From assembly GCA_036785325.1 (NCBI GenBank), contig JAXIVH010000087.1, forward strand, positions 28,501 through 92,500: a stretch of 64,000 bases of DNA. Reading direction: 5' to 3'. A program made the position numbers and the translations under genes. Source of the stretch: Urophycis tenuis. Lineage: Eukaryota; Chordata; Actinopteri; Gadiformes; Phycidae. Shown here piece after piece: positions 48,807 to 62,124 of the stretch (position 1 is the stretch's first letter; each line of letters starts with the position of its first letter). The notes beneath the pieces were generated by a model. The model saw nothing but the letters and a program-made list of their open reading frames with translations. It was not told where the DNA came from and ran no database searches.

Positions 48807-50883
48807 CACCTTTACCCTTTAGAACGGAGCTGGAAGCAGGTCACCAGCCGCATCCAACCTTGCGGTCCCCTGCCCTTCTGTTGCCGGGCCAACGAAGCTT
48901 CTCCCCAGGCGCTGGGCAGCGGGTGTGTGGAGCCGGCCAGAACCCGCTGGGGGTCCAGGAAGGGCTCAGAGGGTGGTCCTGCTGCCCCCCGGCGAGAGGC
49001 CCCGGTGCACGACAGCCACAAGGGAACGGCATTTGACGACCCAATGTTGGAAATTTGTTCATTCATTGTTTTCAGCGAGGTAAAGAGAGCTCATTTCTAC
49101 ACCAGCCATTGAGTTGACTATGCTACTGTCCAGGTTCTAAGGTTGCCATGGTGCCCATTCAGCTTGGCATGCACCGATGGAACAACTGACTCAACACAGC
49201 TCAGTGTCGAGTGTCAGCCATTCACTTTTCCAACACAAACCCAAAAACAAAACCCCAAAGCGCTTTTTCCTCTTAAGTAATGTGAGTGATTTTGATTGGT
49301 AGCTAAAGGGTAAAGGGGTATTTAGCTCCATGCATATTAGACTAATACCTGAGTGTTCAGTACCTCTGTGAGGGCCCTGGCTCCCACACAAGGAGAGTGT
49401 TGTTGTGGTGCATTGTGGGTAAGTGAATGAGCGCCCTGGGGCATTAGAGGTGCCCAGTGCCAGGAGCAGAGGCACGGCTGGGCCATGTGTTCACAAAGCC
49501 AACAGGACATTCACTTTGTTCAGTGCATAACTTCTTTGAAATGCAGTTCCCCCAAAAGACATGGCTATATTTTGTATTTTCTCCTAATTAGTTAACATTT
49601 CAAACTCTTTACATCTGTGATCCAAACAACCAAAAAGCTAGCAAAGAGCCCTTTGCACCATGTATACACTTACCCTTGTAATTAATATGCTGCTGTCTAG
49701 GTTCTAATGTTGCTATGGTGCTGTCTAGGTTCTATGGTTGCTATGATACTGACTAGGTTCTACGGTTGCTATGGTGCTATAAATGTCTCCAGGGACGATG
49801 GGGATTTGCAGGGGTCAGTGAAAGCTAGATACTCTGCGAGCTGTCATGCAACAACAGCTGAGCTTGTGTGAGTGCAGGAGACATGTCAAAACCAAGCCAG
49901 CGTCTACGGGCCGGTGAGGTGAGTTGAATTTATGTAAGAGAGATGCAAAATGAACTACGACAAATCATGAGCATGGTTGACATTAACTCTTTAGAGCGGG
50001 GATGTAACAACATGACCAAGCGAAGGCTGACAGTTCATGGCATCTCAGCTGGAGGCCGTGAGGAGTTTGGTCATGTGCTGCTGTTGACAGATGTGCTTTA
50101 TCAATGACGGCTGCCACCATGCCCCCCGTTGGGCCGTTGTGAAACAGAAATGCTGAGAATTGAGAAATTCCAAGGCATGCAGTGGGACGTGGATGGGGTC
50201 AAGCTATCGCTAAAGCAAACAGATGCATTGCCCGACAACAATGGCGGTGCAGCGCAGGACGGCTTGTGCAGTCAGGGCTTAACTAACAGTGGAGTCCACA
50301 CAGCTGATGTGTTGGTGTTGGGTGAGGGACGTATGGAGATGAAATAGGAACTTGGCAGTGCTTTATTGTGGAGTGTTTGTTCCTCCTACGTTCTGCCAAG
50401 CTTCTCCTTTCAGCCAGACACAGAAGTCCTTTTGTACAAGGTTTCTAAAGTTGTGGCCTGTGTCTGCACCATCTGGTTACTGGTCACTGGTCACTTGTTA
50501 CTGGTCACTGGTTACTGGTCACTGGTGGTACTGCTCAATGAGAATTGTTTCTGCTTTCTCTGTCAGCTCTGGGTTCCTTCGTTGGACCTGACTTGACTGG
50601 TGAACTCGTTCCACAGAGTTTGTACCGCACACCGAACCAGCAGGACATCACTCGAAATATATTGTGTGCATAACTGCCAACCAGGTTTAGAGAGAGATAT
50701 AGAAAGAGAGGGAGAGAGTTCTTATGTCATAAGCCATTTATTTGGCATAATTGATTAAAGTCAAATAGGTTTTCAGAGATCCCCTGCACCCAGGCCATTC
50801 CCGAGCCCTGTTAATTGCTTTGATAATATCATCTAAAAAACATGAAAAAATAGACATACTGTACATATGACTGCAGATACTTT
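48807..50883. other. Non-coding stretch
   Basis: Short local duplications: ctaggttctaYggttgctatg repeated three times at 49692-49780, and tactggtcactggt units at 50475-50530. No exon recognised. Confidence 0.5.
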
Positions 50884-51069
50884 CATGGGCGTAGGTTTGG
50901 TTTGAAATGTGCTGGGGACAGAGACGCATTCTAAAGTGCATTTTCAGAAGTGCTGGGTACAATGACGCGCATTCATTTTTCCCCCCTTTCGCGCAGGTCA
51001 TGTTAATTAATAAAAATGTATACAAAAATGTGATGATGACACACACACACACACGCACACGCACGCACG

Positions 51070-51126
<57 letters not shown>

Positions 51127-51956
51127 GCGATGTCTTGACTATGCTCACGCACAGAGCTCTAATACTTTTCATTGGATAATGTGATTCAGATAGGTGCAGT
51201 TCATGGCCGTGTCTACCTGCTGAATGTAACCGCTGTGAAACAATCGAGAAATAACGTTTCATTTCTCTGATTAACGGCTTTATCGAGACCGGCGCTCGCT
51301 CTCTGTTATTGTTACTCTATGTCTCTCTACCAAAGTGCTAGCTCTCTCTCCGTCTCTCTCTCGTCATCGGACACAAATCAAATTAAATGTTGTTTCTATT
51401 TTGTGTAAATTAGGTTAATGCTTTTGTGTTTTCTTGTATTATCAGTTCAACTTGTTGTACTTGCCTGAGGAAATCGTGGATATTGTAACGTGTTGGGGGA
51501 GTGTTTCCCAGAATGCATTGCGACATTCTGGCATTCTGTGTCATTACATTTTATTGCTATTAGATAGGGTTTGGAGGCGAATGTTCAGGACATGTTGGGT
51601 TGCATTTCACTGTTTCATTACGTTCACTTTGTTGACTGTTGTTTTTGGGATGAGTCAGGGAGCACCATTACTCAACGCACTATGGCATCTTGTCATACCA
51701 CTACCACTCCGCTAATGATCGCGTGAAAAGTCCGCTTGTGACCCTGTCATACTAAAGCGACTTGTAAGAGTAGAGTTCATCTCTCTTCGTTGAGCTTGAC
51801 GTAACCCAGACTGCATTTACTGACGTAGTGGTGAAAGACACCGGTGCGAGTCCCACACGGGGGATTCTTTCATAAAAAGTGGTGGGTACAAAATGACTCA
51901 TGACGAAAACTGCTAGGTACGTGTCCCCACCGTCCCCACCGTATTCTACGCGCCTG
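50884..51956 (+). mobile_element. Non-autonomous hAT-like element, copy 2 (1073 bp)
   Basis: Nearly identical by eye to the element at 43593-44693, with the same termini and the CA tract at the same internal position (51030-51123). No matching 8-bp duplication is visible (gatacttt left, atgtcagt right). Confidence 0.88.
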
Positions 51957-54900
51957 ATGTCAGTGTTAGCACTAACAATAGAGGAACCGATTGGCCTTCC
52001 CCAGCTGGAGCTGTTGGCTTCACCGGCATGACACACGCACAGGTTTACCTGTAGCATGTTTGGGAGCAACAGCCAGACGCACAGGCGGAGCTGCTGTCTG
52101 CAGGGAGGACCAAGAACCTCTCTGGCACCTTAGTGTTTGGATCTAAAGCAGCAGTCACTCATTATCCCCTCCATGTATACTACTTTAACCCCACAGTGAC
52201 CGGGAGCGTTAGCACTTAGCATTAGCTGCAGGGCTGTGGTGCTCCCTCTGGGTCAGTTCACACGACAGAGGACACGACACAAAAGGAGTGTTGTATTGTG
52301 TTTATCCTAAAGGTTGGGACATGTGTAAACACAGTCAGCTGAGACAGGGGTCAGGGGTCATTGGGCCAAGGGTGAACTCTAGGCTGTAGCACGAATTCCA
52401 CATGCTTGTCTAAAGCCATTCGATGGTCTTTCTTTGGTCTCAAGTTGTCATTTTGGACTAATTTTCTATTTCATTTTGTTGATCACTACCGATATTGGAC
52501 CGTCTGGTTTTTGTGTTTTAATGGACTATGTTTTATAGTTTCTTGTTCAGCAGGTGATTTTGTCCCGGTGAACACAAGATTGTTTGTGTTCATTCTTTTC
52601 TTTTCACTTTTTTTGCACGACAGAAAACCTAACCAGACTCTCATTATTTGAACGTGCACTTCGGGGAGACTGTTAAAAGGCTTTAAAAGGCTTCCTTATA
52701 TTTTCCAAGATAACACAAGTGTGCTGCCTTGCAAAGGGGAACACAATGGAGTGTGTTGCGTAGTGCTAAGGCTAACATCCAGCCCCATTGTAATCTTGTG
52801 GGCTGCAGATACAGACTGATAGGTTGGGAAATACACTCAATAGGTAAACCCCTTTGAACAATACCAAACACCAGGGGAGTGAAGGAATCCATGCACAGTT
52901 GTCTTTCTTATCTCTAAGGGTTATTGTTCCACACAGTAACCATCCGCCACGCCCCAGTGGTCTCCGTGGTCACAGACAATTGACGGCGCCCTGACTCAGA
53001 ATCATCTCCACTTTCTTGAGTGACGATGTCTGGACCGGTTCAGAGAATGTCATCATTCTTCCCTAATACTTCCATAATACTTCCCTGGGAATGTGTGTAC
53101 CCCGCAGAAGTCAGAGTGACCCCAGTTTACAACTGCTCTATCTTGTGACCAGATTTCCTGGCAGATGTGAAAGTAGAAAGAACTCAGGGCAATATCATTG
53201 GATCAAAATGAGATGGTGAAATAAAGTCCACCTTTGCACCAGGGCTGGCCAGTTTGTGGGTCTCTCACAGCCTCACAGTCCCAATCAAAGTGCACCCATT
53301 CAGTGGACAAAGTTAATCTTCAGTCTCTGAACTCTGAACAATTCTAGGCTGTACTAAACCTGTGTACGTTTTGTGCGATGTTTATCTCTGTATTGAATGG
53401 AGCTATAGCTTGAAATTAATGATGGAGCCTATTGATCGCAAAACTGTATCTGATGTATGGCTAACAACAGCTGTGCAATATGCAACTAACATATATTGTT
53501 AATTTCTATTATTTGACCTCAGGTTAATTAATGAAGAGGCATACTGCAGGTCTACTTGGGCCCCTTCTGCTGTAATGATGTGATGATACAACCACGTGTA
53601 TGTTAGATGTTTCAAAGGTTTTGCATGATGCAAACATTTTGCACCTGAAACACAAAGACTAAGCAGTTATCTCTCCTATAGATGCTGTGGTAGACTGGCA
53701 GAAGACAGCTAACCAGGACCATAAGAACACTAATGTCTTCAGACTAATGCATGCAGAGGACACTGTGGGGGGGATTTGGCCATGTGGGATGCATCACAGG
53801 GACCTTGACCTTTCTGTCCCCTATTTGTAGTTAAAGTGTGAAAGGAATGACTGACAGCTGAGTGCACAACCCTGACCTACCCAGCACTTTGTCTCTGGTC
53901 CAAGCCAAGACAGAGATGGCCGCAAGGCGGGCCAAGTTCATAACTCTGCAGCACTGACATAGAACCAGACCTCCAACAATGCCCGTGTTGGCCTCCAGTA
54001 AATCTGTCTCTGGACTTTGGGCAGGTTCCAACCTCGTTAGAGGAATTTGGTGGCCAAGTCACCAGCAAGTGCTTGGACAATGGACAGTCAGATACAGAAA
54101 CAGGAGAGGAAGGTTGAATCCTTTCATCTAGACTCCTTCCTCTTCTCCCTCCCCCCCCTCTCTCCTCTTTTCCCTTCCTACCTCCCTGTTCCCTTTCACC
54201 TTCCCTCCCACTCCTGCAGATCTCCCTCTCACCTTCCCTCCCTCCTCCGTCCTACCTTGTATTCCTCCCTCATTCTCTCCATCGCTCCCCCCAGTGTCAT
54301 GTGTTCAGGGATGAAAGAAAATGTTCTCCAACCTTCTGCCAAGCTCACTTCACAGTGTGAGCGTGCCTTAAAGGAAACCCCCATCACAACAGTAGAACCT
54401 CCACCTACGAGATTATACCCGGCGCGATATCTGCGGCCCTCAGCTGATCCAACCTTCATCTCCCCTGATGTTCCAATGTGTTCTTCCAGTGCAACATCAG
54501 TGCAGCATGGTCCATCTTTAACTTGGTGAAGATGATGATCCTCTCACTCTCATAAATTAAATTTAAAGATGGGATCCATTTTGAACCAATCACTGTTTGT
54601 GTGATGAGGTTATGGTTACAACAGTATCAAACGCTGTGGTACAATTCTGCTGAGTGTAGTATCACCAGGCTAGTGTTTAGAACCAAGATGGAACCAAGAT
54701 GGCGGCTATGTGAATAAGGCCCACAGACATTTGCAAGGATGATGCAAACGTGTGGAGCCTTCAGACAGGGTCGTTTGGGAGGACGTTGACTGACTCCTCT
54801 GAAGGTTTTTGTGAAGAGAGATGTAGTCACAAAGGGTCAGGTGACAGACTGTGACTAACTTTTGTTTGAAGAGAATTTCCCAACCTTCAAAAAATGATGT

Positions 54901-55029
54901 TAAGTTCAAGGCACAGCACAGGGTCATGCAGCCATCTCCATGAAACCCAGACTGGGTATCCAACCAAGTACCTTTTGGGCATAGAGTCAAAACAACTGGA
55001 GAATCTTCTGCTCTCCATGCATTCTACTT
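51957..55029. other. Non-coding stretch
   Basis: Unique sequence with a CT-rich patch at 54130-54270. No coding exon recognised; open frames lack family signatures and splice context. Confidence 0.5.
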
Positions 55030-55039
55030 TCAGAAGAGA

Positions 55040-55635
55040 TGGGTGGTTGAGAGAGACAGGGTGGTTGAGAGAGACAGGTGGTTGAGAGAGACAGGGTGGT
55101 TGAGAGAGACGGGGTGGTTGAGAGAGATGGGGTGTGGTTGAGAGAGACAGGGTGGTTGAGTGAGACAGGGTGGTTGAGAGAGACAGGGTGATTGAGAGAG
55201 ACGGGGTGTGGTTGAGAGAGACAGGTGGTTGAGAGAGAGGGTAGTTGAGAGAGAGGCGGTTTGGTTGAGAGAGACAGGTGGTTGAGAGAGACAGGGTAGT
55301 TGAGAGAGAAAGGGTGTGGTTGAGAGAGACAGGTAGTTGAGAGAGACAGGGTGTGGTTGAGAGAGACAGGGTGTGGTTAAGAGAGACAGGTAGTTGAGAG
55401 AGACAGGTAGTTGAGAGAGACAGGGTGTGGTTGAGAGAGACAGGAAGTTGAGAGAGACAGGGTGTGGTTGAGAGAGACAGGTAGTTGAGAGAGACAGGTG
55501 GTTGAGAGAGACAGGGTGTGATTGAGAGAGACAGGTAGTTGAGAGAGAAAGGGTGTGGTTGAGAGAGACAGGTAGTTGAGAGAGACAGGGTGTGGTTGAG
55601 AGAGACAGGTAGTTGAGAGAGACAGGGTGTGGTTG
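55040..55635. repeat. Minisatellite, 16-20-bp unit
   Basis: Units ggttgagagagacaggtagt and ggttgagagagacagggtgt alternate irregularly across about 600 bp. Confidence 0.95.
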
Positions 55636-55639
55636 GACC

Positions 55640-58600
55640 TCCTGTGGTGCAGTAGCAGGCCCCAGGATCCCATGATGGGATCAGTCCAAAGGAAGTGAGC
55701 CTAACAGTCTTGTTTAAAAGTGTCTGTGTGTGTGTTTATAGGGGTGTGTGTTTATGTTTGAGTCTTGGATATGTGTATATGTATGTCTTTGTGTATTTGT
55801 GTGTATGCATGCCTGTTTTTGTGTGTGTGAATGTGTGCGTAGGGGTGCCGGCATATCTGTGTGCCACATCCTATCTTTGACCCTGTTTACTCAAGTATGC
55901 TTCAGTATCTGCTCCATCTCTGTCTGTAAATTGTGGTGTGCTTGTCAGGTTCAGATGTAATGCATTGTTGTTTCTCCAGAAGGGTTTCGTTGTTAGTCTC
56001 TACCATTGAATTGCAGAGTTACAGAAGCCAAGCTCCTGTTCATGTGAGGGGAATATCCATTTAATTACTTTCCTACATGTTCAATGTTGATTCGCCACTA
56101 TCTTTAGCGCTACCTGTGATGCAATTATGCAGTTCTATTGTCAGCTGCTTCTGGCTGGGTCGTCGTCCACTCTGCGCTGCCTCCCAGGCTGATTGGTTGT
56201 TTGCTTTTGTTGCCCAACGGTTCACAGTTCAGTTCAACTGATGGTTTGCGTTAATGACGTTGTTGTCCTTCCGACAATCGTTTCCAAACACTGCAGTATC
56301 ATGGTGCAGAATGCAGGACGGCCGGGACATGAATTGGGCCCATGGAGACCCAACGATTACACCAACGCATGACAGAGTTTTCTGTTTCAATCAGGGGAAG
56401 AGTCAGCAAGGACACTGGAGCCTGGAGACAGGAGGGTCCGGGGGGGACTTTCACTGTAAAGCCTCTCAAAGCGCTTTGTGGAAAGAGCTGGAGCCACACA
56501 AAGGGCAGATGACAGACAGTGCCTCCAGACAGTGTCGTGGATGGGGAGGGAGGGTGCAGCTCCTCCGTGACCCTCTGGCTCTCTCTGTGAGAAAGAGCCT
56601 CCAGGCTGCTCTTTGGATGAGCAGCAGACCCCGCTGTCCTTCAGTCAGTCGCTGCCTGAGAAGACTTGAGCTTATGGCAGAGCTGATAATACTTTATTAT
56701 TTTAACATTATGAAGAATGTAAGTGAGGATCAGACATTATTGTGTCTCCAGGGAAGGGAATGCATCTTATTAAACAACATCTTAACTCAAGCTTGTTTAA
56801 TAACATGTGTTCCATTCCCTGGAGACACACTAATGGATAACTGATTCATCTAGTTTAGTATGTGTTTACATTTACATTTTGTCATTGAGCGTCTGCAGAG
56901 CAACTTGCAAGTTAGGCTGAGGAACACTGGGCCCGTACAATCAGAGTCTGTGCTGCGTGACCGAATGTAAGTAAAATGTTCAGAGCAGCCATAGGAATCC
57001 TATAAACAAGAGTATCAATGTACTGTTTGTTTGCTAAAATGACCAATAGAATTACTTGAGCCAAAAAGTTTGGAAGATAATAGAAAAAAAAAAAATTGTT
57101 ATACCATTTAGATACTTTTTATGTACTGGTATGTTCATTACTGGGTTACAGCTAGGCTATGGGAGGCTTCTGTTGGAGACAAAGCAAAGATATTTCAAAA
57201 TGAACACATTGTTTTTAATGGGGAAGAGATTGTTTTAATAATGTCACTGACGACGTGGCTCTCTGTGCTCCTAAATGACATGTCAGGATCGAGGAAGCCA
57301 GAAGGTTCTGGATTCACACCCAGAATCCACAGCCAGAAGGTTCTGGATTCACACCCAGAATCCACAGCCAGCATTGACCATGAGGTTCTCCTCCTACTTA
57401 TTGGGGTGATTTAGGTTTTGTTGTTCTGGTGTTTCCCCTTGTCTTTTACTGGAGTAGCGCTCCTAATTTCACCTTTCTATTCTATTCTAATCCCCTCTAT
57501 CTAGGAGTGACTGTGTTTGTTGTTTGAGTCCAGCTGTAGATCTCATTGCACATTCCTTCCCCCTCGGCATGTCTTCCAGGTAGGCCCAGCAGCTGGGTGG
57601 CTGCAGGGTGCTGGGGCCGTACCTTTAAGGACCAAAGGAGTCGGAGCATGGCGCTAGCCCGCCGCCTCCCGCTAGCCTGCGTAGCCAGCCATCAGACAAA
57701 GTGCCGCGGCCCCGGCCCCCGCCTCCCGACTGGCATCCTGTGCGTTTGATTCAGAGCACAACACCACCCTGGAAAACATCCACCCAGGGCTTTGTCTCGC
57801 TAAATATTTTTTGTTTTCATTAGGCTTTCAAAGAATTTCGCACCACCCTCCCACCCCCCTTGATTAAAAAAACCCTCTGCAACACAACCTGTACCTTCCG
57901 CATGAATGGATGAAAGGATGAATGCATGAATGGGTGCAGGCTTTACTTCCTTCTTCCTCCTTCACTAGAGTATGTTTCAGGTGGATTGCTTCGCATGGCA
58001 GTCAAGCGTCACAGCATCTCAGGTGTTTCCTGTCACCACAGCCCACTGAGTGAACCCACTGAGACTTTGTCTGGCTCATAAAGCTCTTTTTGTGTGCGCT
58101 TGGCACAATACAACGCAAACAACAATGTGTTATGATGAGCTGAGCTGTGGTAATCTGTACATATCATGAGAGATGCTTTCTGCAGGACCTGAGGGTTCTG
58201 CTTCACATGTTGTGACATGTGACATGCTCCTTTGTCTTCAGGCCGGCTCTGGTTTTTTTGGGTTTTTTGAAGCCATGGTTTGCGTAAATGCCACGCAAAC
58301 CATTGTCCTGCCTTTTGGCTGTTTTTGTTTTTACAAGATTTCAAAGGCTTCTGATTCAGTAAGAAACAGGAACACGTTTCTTGGACTTCTCAGTATTTTC
58401 CTGTGGCTTTCATGTGAGACAAACCCATGCATTTTTCCTACAGGTGCTACTGCTTGTTTTTGTAGGTTTCGACTTGAAGGCGGACTCCTCCTCACCATCC
58501 CAAACAAAAGACAGACGTTTAGATTTGGATGTGGACGTTTGTTTTTGCGCACATTCAACAACAAACCGCCCAGATCAGAGCCATGGGGTTGAATGGAAGC

Positions 58601-59229
58601 CAAACTGGTCAATGACAACCTGGAGCCGGTGACGTCTGGACCGGCTTGTCCATCACAATGCATCCTGGGAGTTTTTGATGGCGATACTTCAAGAGAGTCA
58701 TAGTGATGTGAAGTCCTAAATAAATGTAAATATACCACCGTACCGTTCATAAAAGCTTGCCTCGTCTCGCATGAGAAACACTGTGGCAGTTTCAAACACA
58801 ATGTCACCACATAATGAATCATTTTAAATAAATTAAACTAAACAACGACCAGAACACCATGACTACCATTATCATTGTTATGCTTCTATACTTCCGCAAC
58901 GGAGGCGGCCATTGTGATGTGAGGTAGTGATGTCACAATGTTCAAACCCTATTCAAATTAAGTCATGTGAGCAATAATACTGTATATTATTGTATCACAA
59001 TTCAAAATATATATATATATATATATATAAAGCTTTTAAAGTGCATGTAATTCTATAATTCCTGCTTTAAACAATTGCCTCAATGTAATTCCATAAAAGG
59101 GCATTATTTAAGTGCAATTTTTGAAGTTAGGGTTATGAAATATAAAATATGTAACTTGGTTGACTGTGTGTGTGTGTGTGTGTGCGCGCGCGCGTGTGAG
59201 TGCGTGTGTATACGAGTGTGTGTGTGTGT

Positions 59230-59279
<50 letters not shown>

Positions 59280-59370
59280 CAGCGTTGTAGTAGTCTAGTC
59301 TCACCGATGGGACGGTGTGTGTGTGTGTGTAGCAGCGTTGTAGTAGTCTAGTCTCACCAATGGGACGGTG
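55640..59370. other. Non-coding stretch with a hairpin and small repeats
   Basis: Contains an 87-nt hairpin (56742-56828), a LINE/SINE-tail-like fragment at about 56865-56915, a 35-bp direct duplication (agccagaaggttctggattc...) at 57297-57368, (TA)n at 59009-59031 and TG runs at 59166-59276. No coding exon found. Confidence 0.5.
56742..56828 (+). other. 87-nt hairpin of pre-miRNA size
   Basis: Arms of 36 nt (56742-56777 and 56793-56828) pair with two mismatches and two G-U wobbles around a 15-nt loop. It could be a microRNA precursor or a tiny palindromic element. Confidence 0.45.
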
Positions 59371-59374
59371 TGTG

Positions 59375-59693
59375 TGTGTTGGGGGGGGGCGGGGGGGAGG
59401 GGGGGGGGGGCGGGGCCCCAGCCCATTGGCTGGCAGCTAGCTTTAAGCGCCTCCCTATTGCATCATGATCTTAACAAGTTTCTCCGAGAGCACATTTTGG
59501 AAAGATGTGGAAGAACGAAGTGCTTTAATAAAGAAGTATTGTAACGTTAGTCGGTTCTGTAAAACTTTTGACTTCGGCTCTGAAGAAATAAGCCATGCGA
59601 TAGTCCTCTGGACTGAAGGAAGACCTGGGAACTCTCTAACTTTACGCACCGAAAGACACCGACTACATCTGCACCGATATGGCGGAGGGAAAG
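59375..59693 (+). promoter_or_regulatory. Candidate promoter and first coding exon of an unidentified plus-strand gene
   Basis: GC boxes (gggcggggg, ggggcggggcc) and an inverted CCAAT (cccattggct, about 59430) are followed by roughly 230 bp of leader and GATATGGCGGAGGGAAAG|GTAATA. The ATG at 59679 has G at -3 and +4, and the coding part would be MAEGK, ending at a donor after 59693. I could not find or name the next exon in the remaining 4.3 kb. Confidence 0.45.
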
Positions 59694-62124
59694 GTAATAC
59701 TTTTCACACATCACAGTACCGTCCATTCTCCTCCTGCTCACCTCATGTAGTGTGTGTGTGGATCACCAACATAGTGATTGATGCTGGTGATACTTTTTTA
59801 AACCATAGTGATGCTGGTGATACTTTATTAAACCAGGGTTGGCTGGCAGACCTGTGAACAATGAAGTGAGTGAGCTGGTGCGAATGTCATCCAACAAGTT
59901 TTCAAACTGAAAATGAACGTTTTAACAAATATCTGCTCTTCGTTAGAAGTCTGGGGATTAAGAGCAGGAGTGACCAATGATCCATACAGACAGAATGAGA
60001 ATATACATAATAACATGCTGTTCATTAGGATAGCATAATAACAAAGGCATTAATGGCGCACTATGTTAATAACGTACTATCTACACTAATATTATAAAAT
60101 AGAAAAAAAGATACGAATTCGTGGCATTAAATTATTAGAAATGATCATTGTATTATTATTTACTGTTATAGTTATATTGTTATATATGTTATAGTATTTC
60201 AAGATTTCAAGTTCAAGATTTCAAGTATCTTTATTGTCAAATGTGCTACATGGCAGTATTATTGTATTATGATATATACTGTAGTATATTGTTATGTATC
60301 CTGTAGTTTAATGTAGTATATTGTTATATATCCTGTAGTGTAATGTAGTATATTGTTATATATCCTGATACGTGTCCGTGTTTCCACAGTAGACCTAGAG
60401 AACAGGTGACTACACTTCCGAGTTTCAGATCAAATCGTAAATTAGACATAGATGAACTTCAAAATCAATATATTTTACAGTTAATATCGAATACAATATC
60501 AAACTAAGTGCACCCTTTTTCTAATTAATGCATGTAATTAGATGTAGTCCAAAAATAAAGAAATCCTATGATCTAGAACATGCCAGAGGCTACCATACAA
60601 GGCTCTATATAAGGCTGGGCAGTGTTTGTGGACGTGATGAGCAGCGTGTTCCCCTCTCTGGTCGCAGCCCAGCAGATGTGGAGCGAGAGAGAGACATTTC
60701 AGAATGCCCAGCAGCCCAAACAGGCCCGCTCCGGCTGCAGGTCAAAGCCTTGACCCTTTCCTTCCTTCATTCTTAACGTCATCCGTTTATTGTGGATGTG
60801 GTAGCAGTCTGGCCTGCCTCTGGACCTCTGAACATTCTCCTGGTCTGCAGGGGTTTTGTGAGAAGGCTTGTTGAGTTTGATCTGAGTTTGGCTAGCGCGC
60901 ATTCCCCGCTGAGGTTTGATGGTGTTGAACAGTGTCTTCTTGACTGATCCAGCCAGACATCCCATCCCCATCAGTGTCCCACTCAGCACCAAACCACAAA
61001 CATGTTCTATGAACTAGTGCTCCTCCATTGTCGTTGACTATTATTCATACTGTGTTGTTACACCGGTGTTTGAAATGCAAGACAGTGTGACGTTTCTGGT
61101 CTGAACTTTATTGTTCAGCAACAATCAAAGAGATATGATATTCAACAAATTCAGCCGCTGCTTTACGGCCCAGGACCACTGTGCGCAGTGTGGGCCCAGA
61201 CAGGCCCAGTGCATCGTGACAGACAGATATCGGCCACTTCTCTGTCCGTCTGCTGGGCTGCGTGAAGTGCGCGGCAGGGCTGCTTCTGTGGGGTGGGATG
61301 TGAACAATGTCCCATGGCCGGCCCCTGAGGACTGGAGAAGAAACGCTCCAAAGCTCTGTTTAATGCGTAGCGTCTGACAGGCCGTCACTGTAGGGTGTGC
61401 TTCAGTAGGCCTCGCCGTGCGTCTGTACAGGTGGCAGAGTGCGACAGGTGTAGGCTAATGGTTTTGAACTGCGGCTGCTTTTTAAAGTCTCATTCCTGCG
61501 GCTCAGCAAATGTTTCCCCCCCTGACACGCTCCACGGCCACACTGCACAGGGCCTGTTCATGACCCCGGTAAGCTGGCATAACTCTCCTTCTTAAAGGGC
61601 TTGGCTCCACAATGGCCTTTGTTGGGACCTCAGAAGACCTCAGAGAGACCTCACGGCTCACAGCTCTAACTGTGCGTGAGGTGGAATGAGATGAGATGGT
61701 AGCGTGCCTGCGGGAGGCGTCTCCCGCTCGCCACGCCACAGGGGCCGGTGGTCCGGGCTGGGCGGTCCACGGCCGGCTCCTGTGCTTCATAGCGGCCCGG
61801 TCCGGATCCTCACCAGCCCCTCCGTCATCGCAGCGCTCTCCTGCGTGACTGGCCTCCTGTCCGGTGGGATCAGGTCCTAATGAGCCCTAATGAGACCCTC
61901 TCATACAGAGCTGGGATTAGGAGATTGGATGAGGGCTTTTAATTTGAAGTTGGCAACGACCCCAGGAGCGAAAGCCTAATTCGCAGCCTGCTTGAGAAAC
62001 TGAATGGTGTTGTGCATGCTGTACTTCACAGCAAATATGTTCTCACGTGGATCTACAGGTTGGATAACGCTGAGGCTGTGTGATTAGCACATTCATTTTG
62101 TATTTGTTTTGAACTAACTTTGTT
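59694..62124. other. Non-coding stretch
   Basis: A 32-bp tandem (gtatattgttatatatcctg...) repeated about three times at 60275-60370, a dispersed-repeat fragment (tttcaagtatctttattgtca) at 60200-60250, and unique sequence. No exon is assigned. Confidence 0.45.

Noticed and set aside
54047..54529. A 160-residue plus frame
   Set aside because: Spans a CT-rich stretch and unique non-coding sequence. No motif or splice signals.
56254..56844. A 196-residue plus frame
   Set aside because: Covers non-conserved sequence and runs through the 56.7-kb hairpin. Composition and lack of any family motif argue against coding.
58173..58592. A 139-residue plus frame
   Set aside because: Cys/Phe-rich chance frame from GT-rich sequence. 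An 11-bp inverted repeat (58275-58303) is the only structure found inside it.
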